Origin: an uncultured Paracoccaceae bacterium
GTDB taxonomy: Bacteria; Pseudomonadota; Alphaproteobacteria; Rhodobacterales; Rhodobacteraceae
Assembly: GCA_951812305.1 (NCBI GenBank)
Contig: CATOSB010000013.1
Location: 1-64,000, forward strand
Direction of reading: 5' to 3'
DNA length: 64,000 nucleotides
Position 1 is the stretch's first letter. Every line of letters begins with the position of its first letter. This document shows, piece by piece, positions 43,196 to 52,321 of this stretch. Under the pieces are notes generated by a model, which was not told where the DNA came from, did no database searches, and saw only the letters and a program-made list of their open reading frames with translations. Both the position numbers and the translations under genes were made by a program.

Positions 43196-44430
43196 GTCCC
43201 CTGATTCACCCAATTTGCGGGTAAAGCTGTGAGAGTTTGTTTCTGGCATCCGTAGCCGTGAAGTGCCATTTAACCTTGGCTTTCTCGGCATTCCGCGTTG
43301 CTGTCCAAGCGTAGACTTCGGTTTCCAAGGATGCCTTGTCAGGAATACGCCGGTCGAGGCATTGCCGAGACAAAACGCTGAGTTCGCATTCAGCAATGTT
43401 CAGCCAAGACCCGTGTTTCGGCGTGTAGTGCCACTCGAAACGCTCCGCGATACGGCGGGCTTCGGTGGGAGGAAATGCCTCGTACAGTGAGGCCGGCTTG
43501 TGGGTGTTGAGGTTATCTTGCACAAGCGTGATCTTTTCGGCGCTCGGGAAGTACACATCAGCCAGATCACGAAGCACATGGGCGTAATCAATGGCGGTAC
43601 GCTGGTCACGGACAGCGAGATGACGCCAACCGACAAGCGGTGCGAACAGCATAAACAAGCTGGCCACCCCATTGCGTTCGTATTCATAGTCAGACCGCGC
43701 TGATTGCCCCGGCCGCGCAGGGATCGGGGTGCGTGTTTCTTTGGTCAGTTGCCTGGATGTTTCGTCGAGACAGACCAGCGGTCGGTTCGGGTCCTGCGGG
43801 CGGGTGTAGACATCAAGCACGTCCTCCATCGCGGCGACAAAGGCTGCATTGGCCTTGGGCGGGATCACCCAATAGCGGCTTTGGTGCGGTTTGAGCGCGT
43901 TTTTTTGAGCACCCGCTGGATGGTCGTGTCGCTGGTGGTTTCGACAATCCCCAGTTCAACCACGCGCTTTTCCAACAAACGCAGCGACCAGCGGGCATAG
44001 CCTTGCGGAGGCTCAGAGCAGGCAAGGGCGATCAACCTTGCCTCCGCTTCCCCATCAAATATGCGCGAAGGTGCGGTGGACCTTTTCTTTCGCGACAGGG
44101 CCGCCTCTAACCCTTCCTCTACGAGTTGTCGGCGGGTCCGCAGAACTGTCGAGGAGCTTGTCTCCAGAGCCTCGGCGATCCGCGCATCAGCCCAACCAGG
44201 GCCTTCCGCCGACACATCCGCTTTAAGCAATATCCGCGCCTTCAAAAGCCGATACGCAACACCGATACCCTTGCAGATCATTTTCTCCAACTCTGCGCGC
44301 TCTTCGCTCGATAGTCGAACCACAAACTTCGCATCAGGACCACGTTTGCCCATCTCTCACACCTCCCAGCTTTTGCCAGGACAGAGATTCAGAGAAAACA
44401 AACCGTGTCAAATCATGCGAAACAGGGGAC
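43196..44430 (-). mobile_element. IS630-family element type C
   Basis: The element is 1235 bp with ends GTCCCCTG and CAGGGGAC, flanked by TA at 43194-43195 and 44431-44432. It is homologous but not identical to the element at 58433-59669. It sits between the transporter binding-protein gene and the RTX-like gene. Confidence 0.9.
43206..44353 (-). CDS. IS630 transposase in two frames (A7 slip)
   Basis: The first frame from 44353 (MGKRGPDAKFVVRLSSEERA) carries the helix-turn-helix (DARIAEALETSSSTVLRTRR) and ends after RVLKKTRSNRTKAAIG. A -1 slip on the A7 run at the codons for LKK gives LKKNALKPHQSRYWVIPPKA. It then enters the catalytic frame: RPLVCLDETSRQL, ITLVQDNLNTHKPASLY and HGSWLNIAECELSVL for Asp, Asp and Glu. 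It ends at 43206. The related element at 58433 has the same arrangement, which supports programmed frameshifting. Confidence 0.85.
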
Positions 44431-44474
44431 TAGCGGCGGGGCCCGTTTTCTTTGGAGTCGTAGGATTCTGGCCG

Positions 44475-45389
44475 TTAGACGGTGATAGGCATCAAAGCAA
44501 TGTCGGCGGCCGTAAGCGCCTGACCGCCAATGACATTCGCCACGTCGATCCCGTTTATCGCAACGATTGCAGCGGTGCCTGCGGGATTGGCCGTCACGGT
44601 GACCACGGGCGGCACGGGATCACCCGAGATTGGGTCGGTCACTTCATCATAGTTCAGAACAATCACGTCCTCGCCCAAGGAAAAGTCGCTGACTTCGGCG
44701 AGCCCGGTTCCAGATGGCCCATATATCTGGAAACTGTCGGCCCCAATGCCGCCCTCTGCGGTATCACCAACGCCAATGTGTATTGTGTCATCGCCTGCGC
44801 CGCCAATCAGGCTGTCGGACGAATCCGCGCCGCTTTCCAGCAAATGGGGCAGGTTGCCATGAATTTCGTCATTGCCGTCGCCGCCGTCAATCGTATCTGC
44901 GCCACCACTGCCCATAAGCGTATCCGCGCCATCTTCGCCAAATATGTAATCGCTGCCGCCATTGCCGGTGATAAAGTCGTCGCCCAAGCCCCCAAACAAT
45001 GTGTCGTGACCTATTCCACCGTCAATCTGATCATTGCCGTCACCGCCCAGCGCCACGTCGTTGCCTTCATACATCTCGATCATGTCGTCGCCTGCGCCGC
45101 CATCCGCGTAATCCGCGCCCGCAGTTGCATCGATTGTGTCGTCGCCGCCTTCTCCAAATATTGCGTGGTTGGGTTCCAACCCAGTCGCATCAAGGCCTTC
45201 TGCACCATCTGTTCCCAACAGTTCAGCGACAAATTCCGCAGCATCGTAAGTCGCCGCATCTGCGGGATCGGACGATTCCTCGGCACCTTCGACCTCACCG
45301 TCAGACGATCCGCTGTTCTCAAACACATCGGCAAACAGACCAAGCTGCTGCAAAAGCAACATCATGAAAAGTCCGATATTGGCGGTCAT
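44475..45389 (-). CDS. RTX-type calcium-binding protein
   Basis: About 305 residues. After an N-terminal hydrophobic stretch (IGLFMMLLLQQLGLF) and an acidic linker come repeated GGxGxDxxx nonapeptides. Examples are FGEGGDDTID, GGAGDDMIEM, GGDGNDQIDGG, GGLGDDFITG and GGAGDDTIHIG. These bind calcium in a parallel beta-roll, and proteins of this kind are usually exported by type I secretion using an uncleaved C-terminal signal. No enzymatic domain and no adjacent secretion genes are seen. ATG 45389 (MTANIGLF) or 45401 are possible starts. Probably a small secreted or surface protein of unknown role. Confidence 0.75.
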   Translation of the reverse strand: MTANIGLFMMLLLQQLGLFADVFENSGSSDGEVEGAEESSDPADAATYDAAEFVAELLGTDGAEGLDATGLEPNHAIFGEGGDDTIDATAGADYADGGAGDDMIEMYEGNDVALGGDGNDQIDGGIGHDTLFGGLGDDFITGNGGSDYIFGEDGADTLMGSGGADTIDGGDGNDEIHGNLPHLLESGADSSDSLIGGAGDDTIHIGVGDTAEGGIGADSFQIYGPSGTGLAEVSDFSLGEDVIVLNYDEVTDPISGDPVPPVVTVTANPAGTAAIVAINGIDVANVIGGQALTAADIALMPITV

Positions 45390-45680
45390 TTCGAGCTCCA
45401 AGTGGAGTCTCCTGTCCTACATTCGGGGTAATCATTGCTCAAAAATTGATGCAATTTTTGACAATATTACGTTAATTGCATGGGAATGTTTGCCACGACT
45501 GCGTGCAATTGTGTCCAAAAGACTGTTCCGCTTCATGTCGGAAATGCCGCTACATCCGTTTCGCGCGCCAAGGCGATATACCCTAAAGGCAATTCACGCG
45601 TATTCGTGCGCTTTTCGCTGGATTTTCCTGCCGCGATTGCCAAATTGCGCGGAAAGCCAAATTATTGCAGGTGACAGCAC

Positions 45681-46898
45681 ATGTTCAACTTCTCTGACGT
45701 ATTATCCGATGTGGCGATCAGGGAAGCTCAGCCGTTTGCTGGATTCCCGCCATTTCACTTTGTCGGCGGCAATATTGATGAGCCCACCGTCCCCGCAGAT
45801 GCGCTTGCCAACGCGGTTGCGACGGTTCTGCGCGAATGCGGTCACACAATGGGCAAATACGGGATGGACAGCGGGCCGCAGGGATATCTGCCGCTGCGCG
45901 CGTTCGTGGCCGGTATGCTGAAGCGACGGGCTGGGATGAATGTGGCGACGGGCGACGTGTTGCTGACCACCGGATCGTTGCAGGCGATGGATCTGGTCAA
46001 TTCCACGCTGCTCAACCGCGGCGATGTCGTAGTTTTGGAAGACGCCAACTATTCCGGCGCGCTGACCCGGCTGGATGCGCTGGGCGTTGAATATATCGGG
46101 GTGCCGCTCGATGACGACGGAATGCGGATGGATGCTTTGGACGCCGCACTTGCAGATTTGAAGGCGAACGGGCGCAGGGCGAAATTCATCTATACAATCC
46201 CGACCGTCCAGAACCCGACAGGGTCTGTCATGCCGATAGAACGCCGTCGCGAGATGCTGGCCATCTCGGGCAAGTACAACGTGCCGATCTTCGAGGACGA
46301 CTGCTACGCCGATCTTATGTTTTCGGGCGCCCGTCCCCCGGCGATCCACGCGCTGGATGACGAGGGCCGCGTGATTTATTGCGGCACGTTTTTCAAAACA
46401 ATCGCGCCGGCGCTGCGGGTGGGCTATCTGGTTACGCCCTGGCCGCTGATGGGGCGCATCCTGCCCTTAAAGACCGATGCCGGAAGCGGCGCGCTGGAAC
46501 AGTTGGTTTTGGCCGAATACCTGCCAGCACATTTTGACAATCATGTAACCGGCTTGTTGCCGATGCTGCAGGAAAAGGCCGATGCGCTTTGCGGAGCGCT
46601 GGACGAACATTTCGGCGCAAGTGTTGAATATACCCGGCCTGTCGGCGGGATTTACCTTTGGGTGACGCTGCCGGAGAATGTGGATACGGATCGGCTTTAC
46701 CAGGTTGCACTGGCTGAAGGGGTGGAAATCAACCCCGGATCGCAATGGACGGTCGATGGGCCAGCCAACCGGCACCGGATGCGTCTGTGTTTCGGGCACC
46801 CATCGGTCGAAAACATCCGGCGGGGAATCGCAAAGCTCGCGCAGGTTTGTTTTGACGAGTTCGGTGTGCCCGAACGCGGAGGGAACGTGGCACGTTAG
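45681..46898 (+). CDS. PLP-dependent aminotransferase, class I/II (2-aminoadipate-type)
   Basis: A 405-residue fold-type I enzyme. The opening PFHFVGGNIDEPTVPADALA and YGMDSGPQGYLPLRAFVAGM is typical of the LysN/MocR-catalytic-domain group. LLTTGSLQAMDLV forms the cofactor pocket. IYTIPTVQNPTGSVMPIERR has the conserved Asn and Pro-Thr-Gly, and FEDDCYADLMF has the Asp that binds the pyridine N. The PLP lysine is in CGTFFKTIAPALRVGYLV. No GntR domain is attached, so it is a free-standing transaminase. The amino acid substrate is not readable from sequence. Transfer of the amino group of beta-alanine-type products would suit the region but is speculative. Confidence 0.85.
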   Translation: MFNFSDVLSDVAIREAQPFAGFPPFHFVGGNIDEPTVPADALANAVATVLRECGHTMGKYGMDSGPQGYLPLRAFVAGMLKRRAGMNVATGDVLLTTGSLQAMDLVNSTLLNRGDVVVLEDANYSGALTRLDALGVEYIGVPLDDDGMRMDALDAALADLKANGRRAKFIYTIPTVQNPTGSVMPIERRREMLAISGKYNVPIFEDDCYADLMFSGARPPAIHALDDEGRVIYCGTFFKTIAPALRVGYLVTPWPLMGRILPLKTDAGSGALEQLVLAEYLPAHFDNHVTGLLPMLQEKADALCGALDEHFGASVEYTRPVGGIYLWVTLPENVDTDRLYQVALAEGVEINPGSQWTVDGPANRHRMRLCFGHPSVENIRRGIAKLAQVCFDEFGVPERGGNVAR

Positions 46899-46913
46899 GT
46901 CGGTGTAGTTTCC

Positions 46914-47134
46914 GGAAGCGGACGTTCACAAATCCGGAGAAGAGACGCGATTGCCTGCCCGTGGGGTGGCGATGTAACCTTGCAATCTGTCCATTTATCC
47001 CAGCCAAGTCCGTAGAAGCTCAAATGCTTGAACCCAGCCTCACCAAATCGCCAGCCCGTGGGGACGGGCAGGCGTTCGCGCGGCGCCTGCGGCTTGATTC
47101 CGCGCGAAGGGTGCTGGCCACCAATGTCCGCTTC
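46914..47134 (+). repeat. Dispersed structured intergenic repeat, copy A
   Basis: Outer inverted ends GGAAGCGGACGTT and AATGTCCGCTTC bound it. Inner paired blocks are GCCTGCCCGT/ACGGGCAGGC and TGGCGAT/ATCGCCA, and there is a third stem TTCGCGCGG/CCGCGCGAA. Unpaired conserved segments are TTTATCCCAGCCAAGTCCG and CCCAGCCT. It lies just downstream of the aminotransferase gene on the same strand. Confidence 0.78.
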
Positions 47135-47187
47135 TTTAGCCAATACCCGCTATTCAAGACTTGTTGCTTTTTCCCATGCAATCGAGC

Positions 47188-48015
47188 TCACGCCGCCGAC
47201 AGCGCCACGCCCTCAACGGTCACCCGATGCATCAGACGGCGATGCCCGTGATAGTCATTGATCGCCCTGTGCCAAGTCGCGCGGTTGTCCCACATCGTCA
47301 CATCGCCGGGTTGCCAACGGATGCGGCAATGGAATTCGGGCCGTTCACACTGCCGATAAAGCATCTGCAGGATCGCGTCTGACTCTTCTTCTGACAACCC
47401 ATCGATGCGCGTGGTGAAATCAGGGTTCACGTAGATGCCGCGCCGCCCGGACAATGGATGGCGAATGACGACCGGGTGCAGCGCATCCTGTGTTGCCGCA
47501 TGTGTGTTTCCAACGCGACCAGTTTTGTTCGGCTCCGACGACACGGCCTCTGCGCCAAATGCATGGCGGCTGCTATGCCAGGCTTTCAGGTCAAGCACGA
47601 ATGCCTGCACCGCCGGTGATAAGTGTTCAAATGCCATCCCCATCGAGGCAAATACCGTATCCCCGCCCGTTTGCGGCACTTCAATGGCGTGCAGGATAGA
47701 GCACATGGCAGGCTCCACGTCATAGGAATGATCGGTGTGCCAGCGCTCTCCAATGGCCGATTTCTGATTCTCGTCCTTTAAGACCATCGCGATCTCGGGA
47801 TGCGTATCAACCGGTTTGAAGAAGCGATTGACGTTGATCTCGCCGAACTGGCGCGCAAATGCGAGGTGATCGTCCGGTGTTATATCCTGTTTGCGGATCA
47901 CGATGACAGAATGATCGGTGAACGCCTGTTTGATCGCAGGGATCTGCGCCGCATCTCGAACATCCGCGCCGAGGATTTCCGCACCAAGCCCGCCAGTCAG
48001 TGGTTTGATGTCCAT
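47188..48015 (-). CDS. TauD/TfdA-family Fe(II)/2-oxoglutarate dioxygenase
   Basis: A 275-residue enzyme of normal length for the family. The facial triad is visible: RWHTDHSYDVEPAMCSIL (His and Asp) and NRATWHRAINDYHGHRRLMH with the distal His and the Arg that holds 2-oxoglutarate. The start MDIKPLTGGLGAEILGADV and TGGDTVFASMGMAFEHLSP also match TauD. Such enzymes hydroxylate taurine, alkylsulfonates, aryloxyacetates or carnitine-like compounds; the substrate cannot be assigned here. Not in an operon with sulfonate genes. Starts 55 bases from the end of the methyltransferase gene, in the same direction, so they may be co-transcribed. Confidence 0.87.
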   Translation of the reverse strand: MDIKPLTGGLGAEILGADVRDAAQIPAIKQAFTDHSVIVIRKQDITPDDHLAFARQFGEINVNRFFKPVDTHPEIAMVLKDENQKSAIGERWHTDHSYDVEPAMCSILHAIEVPQTGGDTVFASMGMAFEHLSPAVQAFVLDLKAWHSSRHAFGAEAVSSEPNKTGRVGNTHAATQDALHPVVIRHPLSGRRGIYVNPDFTTRIDGLSEEESDAILQMLYRQCERPEFHCRIRWQPGDVTMWDNRATWHRAINDYHGHRRLMHRVTVEGVALSAA

Positions 48016-48070
48016 GTTTGCCCTCCCGTTTGCGCCAGATTAGGGATGTTCGCCAAATTGGCCAGCGGAT

Positions 48071-49171
48071 TCAAATTGGCGCGGTCTGCCAAAGCCGGAT
48101 GCGAATTCCGCCGTGGTCGATCTGCGGCCCGGGTGCGGCAAAGGACAACCCGGTGGTCTTCGCCAACCCGGCATCGGAGGTAATAAGCGCGACACGCCAC
48201 CCGCCGAACCGCGCCCTCATCACCTGACCGAACGAAGCGTAAAGCCCGTAGAGCGGTTTCTTGTTGCCGATCCGCCCGCCATAGGGCGCGTTGACGATCA
48301 CGAGACCGGGGCGGTCACACGGCGGCACCGCGTCGCTGATCGGTTTGGCGTCGAAGCACGCCAGATGCGCGACGCCCGCCCGATCCGCGTTCATTTTCGA
48401 CATGGCGATCGCGCCCGTATCACGGTCGGACCCATAGAAATGCGGCTGTTTTTCGCGCGCCGCAATATTGTTCTGCACAAACGCGCCGCGGTCGAAACTC
48501 GCGAAGTTTTCAAAAGAAAATCGCCGTGACCGGCCGGGTTGCAAGCCGCATGCAATCTCCGCCGCTTCGATTGGAAAGGTACCCGACCCGCACATCGGGT
48601 CATAGACCGGTTCAGATCCGTCAAAGCCGGCGGCGTGAAGGAACAGTGCCGCAAGGGTTTCGCGCATCGGCGCCTTGTTGACCTGCACTTTGTGATTGCG
48701 CTTGTGCAGTGCCTCGCCAGAAGTGTCGAGGCTGATCGTGCACAGGTTCTCCTCGATCCTGACTTTCAGGGTCAGAGTGGCATCTCTGTCGATTGTTGCA
48801 CCCACGGCGTCACCCGCCGCCCGCGCGACCCGTTCCGCCGCCGCACGGTGATGGTAGATCTTGCTTTTGCGACAGGTTGCATCGACCCGGATCGGACAAT
48901 CCGCCGTCAGCCAATCACGCCAGGGCAGTTTGCGCGCGCGTTTGTCGAGCTGCGCTAGGTGAACGGCGGGAAATTCAGCGAGCCGTACCAACACTCGCGT
49001 GGCGCCCCGCAAGTCGGTGTTCGCGCGCCAGACATCGGGCCAACCGCCCCGAAGCGTTACACCCCCTTTGGTCGAGCCGATTACTTCAAAGCCTTTGTCT
49101 CGGGCTTCAGCCTCCAGAATTGGTTCCAACCCGGGTTGGACCACAAGAAAGATCGAAAGCGGACTGGACAT
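48071..49171 (-). CDS. THUMP domain class I SAM-dependent RNA methyltransferase (RlmL-N/TrmN type)
   Basis: 366 residues. The N-terminal part (FLVVQPGLEPILEAEARDKG) is the ferredoxin-like plus THUMP module (about residues 1-160). The C-terminal Rossmann methyltransferase has the SAM loop VYDPMCGSGTFPIEAAEIAC, FYGSDRDTGAIAMSKMNAD and the catalytic motif as VIVNAPYGGRIG, where Ala replaces the usual first Pro of NPPY. The likely reaction is N2-guanosine methylation of rRNA or tRNA. It is shorter than E. coli RlmKL because the second methyltransferase domain is absent, as usual in alphaproteobacteria. Confidence 0.85.
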   Translation of the reverse strand: MSSPLSIFLVVQPGLEPILEAEARDKGFEVIGSTKGGVTLRGGWPDVWRANTDLRGATRVLVRLAEFPAVHLAQLDKRARKLPWRDWLTADCPIRVDATCRKSKIYHHRAAAERVARAAGDAVGATIDRDATLTLKVRIEENLCTISLDTSGEALHKRNHKVQVNKAPMRETLAALFLHAAGFDGSEPVYDPMCGSGTFPIEAAEIACGLQPGRSRRFSFENFASFDRGAFVQNNIAAREKQPHFYGSDRDTGAIAMSKMNADRAGVAHLACFDAKPISDAVPPCDRPGLVIVNAPYGGRIGNKKPLYGLYASFGQVMRARFGGWRVALITSDAGLAKTTGLSFAAPGPQIDHGGIRIRLWQTAPI

Positions 49172-49573
49172 CCGCTACGCATAGCTTGCGCCGATGACGG
49201 TTGCCAGCAGGTCTTGTCTTGCCGCTTTATCTGGTTCCAGCCTGAAGCGGACACTCCATCATACCCGGAACACACAATGTCCCGGGTGGTCACCGCCTGC
49301 CTGAGAGATGGCGATGCTACAAATATTGTTGTGCGCCTCCAAAAAGGAAAAACCGGGCGCGACTGCTCGACGCCCGGGATCAAAGTCCGTGAGTGGTCTT
49401 GTTAGGTGGGTTCTGCTGCCCGCGACCTAGTCCCCGGTCGCACTGACCTCATTCGTAATCGCCCGTGGCAGTTTTCTACCTTAAGTGGGTCTCTTTAAAA
49501 TCACACTATCCTGCATTGCGAATCGCGGTCAAGAAATAATTCGCGAAATTATTGCAATTAAACAACTTTTTTT
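49172..49573. other. Gene-free interval
   Basis: There are 402 bases between the methyltransferase gene and an IS66-like copy. Apart from a hairpin (49353-49377) and a lone CCTGAAGCGGAC segment near 49241 that resembles the outer end of the structured repeats, I see nothing coding. Confidence 0.5.
49345..49377 (-). terminator. Possible rho-independent terminator (minus strand)
   Basis: Perfect stem CCGGGCG (49353-49359) and CGCCCGG (49371-49377). On the minus strand it is followed by TTTTTCCTTTTT. No minus-strand gene other than the inserted IS66-like transposase now ends just upstream, so its original client is unclear. Confidence 0.5.
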
Positions 49574-51174
49574 GTAACTCCCAAGCACCCTGTCCGATAG
49601 GGTTGCGGGGTTTTGTTCCGTCAGAGCCGTGCGATGATCTGAGGTGGTGACAGGGTCAGGATTTCCAGGATGTTGAACCGGTGTTTTCTGGCCGTCGAGA
49701 TGACGGACCTGATGTCGGCGAAGACCCGCGCGCCCTCGAGGGTGCGGAAGGTGCCCGAGATTTTCATGCGCAGCTTCATCATGCGCAGGTCCTGTTCGGC
49801 CTGATTGTTTGTGAATGGGACCGCGAAGTCGGCGATGAATCGCAAAACGTCATCGCGGTAGTCACGCAGGCGGAGGAGCAGGTTGTGGCCTGGCCGCCTG
49901 GCTTTTCGGCCGCGGGTGCCGGGGCTTTTGGCCAGCGGGGGCTGGCGTTCGTGGAAGGCGAGCCCCTTGGCGAGGATCGCCATGTATCTGGTGACTATAC
50001 CCTGGCGAACCAGTTCCGGGAGTTCGGTCTCGCCTTGATCCTGAGCCGCGCATCTGAGCTGATTGGCGCTATGAAGCACTGCGCTCATCTCCGTCGCCCA
50101 AGGCTCTTTTTCGATCTCTTCGATGGCCTTGAGTTCGCGCAAGTGATGCGCCCCGCAGAGGGCGTGGGCGTCCACTCCGCTCATATGGGCGTAGTAGGGT
50201 TTCCAGTGATCATGAATGATCGTCCCGCCGGTCAGGAAGGTTGGAACAGCACCGCGTTTGGCGCTGATGCGGTAATGGGTGAAGGCGGTATCGCAGATCG
50301 TGTGCAGCCAGTGCAGCTTGCCGGCAACACGAAGTCCGGTCTCGTCCAGATGCCGAACGCCGCCTTCGGCAAGCCGGGCGAGAATGTGTTCAACCACGAC
50401 ACCCATCTTATTTGCCGCGCCGCGCGTCCAGTTGGTCACGCTGGCCGCGCACAAGCTGGTGGCCCCAAACAGGTCGCGCATAAGCTGGCAGACCCGATCC
50501 TCGGGTATCAGCTGCTGAACATTGCAATAGACCGCCACTGCCCGCATGCGCGTGCCATATTGCACATGCGCGGCCACGCCATCGGGAAAGCCAGCCGTCG
50601 TCGTGGCTCGACAATGGTCGCAACAATAAACCGCCGCCTGATGCTCGGTGACCTCCAGGCGTGGCGCAGGCAAGTCGAACACCTGACGCTTCTCGATCCC
50701 TTTCACCATCTCCGCCGTCAGGGCGCTCTGACAGGCGCTGCAATGCGTCGCCTCATGCCGTTCGACAAAGTCGGGTGTTGACGTCTGGCGCAGGGTGTCG
50801 CCCCGGTGGCCAACTTGGCCGCCACTTTTCTTTCCGGATTTGCCACGCAGGCTGCGCGGGGCTGGCTTCTTCAGGCCATCACTTGAAGGGGGCTTGCTGC
50901 TATTGCTGCTGTTCTTGGCCAACTGTCGGCGCAGGTCCGTGATCTCTTCCGCCATGCTCGCCAACGCAGCTTCAAGCTCAGCGATCCGACGCAGAGCCGT
51001 GGCGAGAAGTTGTTCAAGGGCGGCAACCTGATCCATCCCACCACTGATTCAGAGAAATCAACCCGGCGCCACAGAATTCAGACAAGAAAGAAAAAAAACA
51101 CGCGCAAAATGGCAAATTCGACTCACCATAAAACTGACAATAACACTCAAACGTGGGGGGTGCTTGGGAGTTAC
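49574..51174 (-). mobile_element. IS66-like (ISBst12-type) element, copy 6
   Basis: The element is 1601 bp with standard ends and 8-bp repeats CTTTTTTT at 49566-49573 and 51175-51182. It inserted between genes. Confidence 0.95.
49621..51036 (-). CDS. IS66-family (ISBst12-like) transposase, copy 6
   Basis: An intact 471-residue frame with the same predicted protein as the copies at 13409 and 33639, including KNSSNSSKPPSSDG and the DDE residues. No sign of damage. Confidence 0.94.
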   Translation of the reverse strand: MDQVAALEQLLATALRRIAELEAALASMAEEITDLRRQLAKNSSNSSKPPSSDGLKKPAPRSLRGKSGKKSGGQVGHRGDTLRQTSTPDFVERHEATHCSACQSALTAEMVKGIEKRQVFDLPAPRLEVTEHQAAVYCCDHCRATTTAGFPDGVAAHVQYGTRMRAVAVYCNVQQLIPEDRVCQLMRDLFGATSLCAASVTNWTRGAANKMGVVVEHILARLAEGGVRHLDETGLRVAGKLHWLHTICDTAFTHYRISAKRGAVPTFLTGGTIIHDHWKPYYAHMSGVDAHALCGAHHLRELKAIEEIEKEPWATEMSAVLHSANQLRCAAQDQGETELPELVRQGIVTRYMAILAKGLAFHERQPPLAKSPGTRGRKARRPGHNLLLRLRDYRDDVLRFIADFAVPFTNNQAEQDLRMMKLRMKISGTFRTLEGARVFADIRSVISTARKHRFNILEILTLSPPQIIARL

Positions 51175-51375
51175 CTTTTTTTCCATGATGGCGGATTTCG
51201 ACGCAAGTTTCACCACATTCCGCATCTGACGCGAGATAATTCGCAATTTTCCCGTTTTTCGCGAACATTAACCTTCTGTTAACCTTTTGGTCACCTTGCA
51301 GTTCGCGTGAAATTTGTCACAAAGCTTCAATCGTATTGCGGTAACCCCGCCCGGCAAATCACTGGCGCACAAAAA

Positions 51376-52299
51376 ATGACTGACTTTTATTCTGCTGGCG
51401 GGCAATTCTTTCGCGGCAATCTCCACACCCATTCGACCCTCTCAGATGGTGTTCTGGAACCGGCAGAGGTCATTCGCCGGTATCGTGATGAAGGGTATGA
51501 TTTCATTTCGCTGACCGAGCACATGGTCGGCCGATACGACTATCCGATTGCCGATACCCGCGCGTTGCGTGGGAATGGGTTCACAACAATCCTTGGGGCA
51601 GAGCTTCATTCCGGCGCGCAGGAGAACGGCGCGATCTGGCATATTCTGGCGGTGGGACTGCCTTTGGATTTCGAACCGCCAAATGCACCGGATTTCAAGG
51701 CGCGGGAAGACCAGGAAACCGGTCCGGAAATCGCGGCGCGTGCGATGGCGGCAGGGGCGCATGTGTCAATCGCGCATCCGCAATGGTCCGGGCTGACACA
51801 GGATGACGCGCGTTCGATCACATCGGCCCACGCGGTTGAAGCCTATAACCACGGTTGCGCCGCAGGGTGTGATCGCCCGGAGGGTTTTCATACTTTGGAA
51901 CAATTGCTGGGCGAGGGGCGGCGGCTCGACATCGTTGCCACAGACGACGCCCACTTCAACGAACCGGACCACTTTGGCGGTTGGGTGATGGTGAAGGCAG
52001 CAGAGAATGACCCCGACGCATTGCTGGAGGCACTGAAGCGGGGCGATCATTACTCGACGCAAGGACCTGAGATCAGGAATATCGTCATCACCGAGACAGA
52101 GATCGTTGTGGAATGTTCCTCCGTTGTGGCGATCTGTGTTCAGGCAGCGGGCAATCTGGCGAAAGCGGTTCACGGATTGTCGATGACACGCGGTGCGCTG
52201 CCGTTGGCGCAGTTTTCGGCCTCTCCCTATATCCGTGTATCTGTGATTGACGCCGCCGGTCGGCGGGCTTGGTCGAACCCGATCTGGCTGGACGACTAG
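51376..52299 (+). CDS. PHP-domain metal-dependent phosphoesterase
   Basis: About 307 residues. The PHP signature NLHTHSTLSDGVLEPAEVIR (HxH) opens the protein, followed by FISLTEHMVGRYDY, GAELHSG, HVSIAHPQWSG and IVATDDAHFNEPD, which together supply the trinuclear metal ligands. Standalone PHP proteins of this kind hydrolyse phosphoesters such as 3',5'-bisphosphonucleosides or histidinol phosphate; the substrate is unknown here. The start at ATG 51376 (MTDFYSAGG) is preferred over the in-frame 51307 because homologues begin close to the HxH motif. It converges with the gene that follows. Confidence 0.83.
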   Translation: MTDFYSAGGQFFRGNLHTHSTLSDGVLEPAEVIRRYRDEGYDFISLTEHMVGRYDYPIADTRALRGNGFTTILGAELHSGAQENGAIWHILAVGLPLDFEPPNAPDFKAREDQETGPEIAARAMAAGAHVSIAHPQWSGLTQDDARSITSAHAVEAYNHGCAAGCDRPEGFHTLEQLLGEGRRLDIVATDDAHFNEPDHFGGWVMVKAAENDPDALLEALKRGDHYSTQGPEIRNIVITETEIVVECSSVVAICVQAAGNLAKAVHGLSMTRGALPLAQFSASPYIRVSVIDAAGRRAWSNPIWLDD

Positions 52300-52321
52300 G
52301 AAAGGCGAGAGGCCATTTGCG

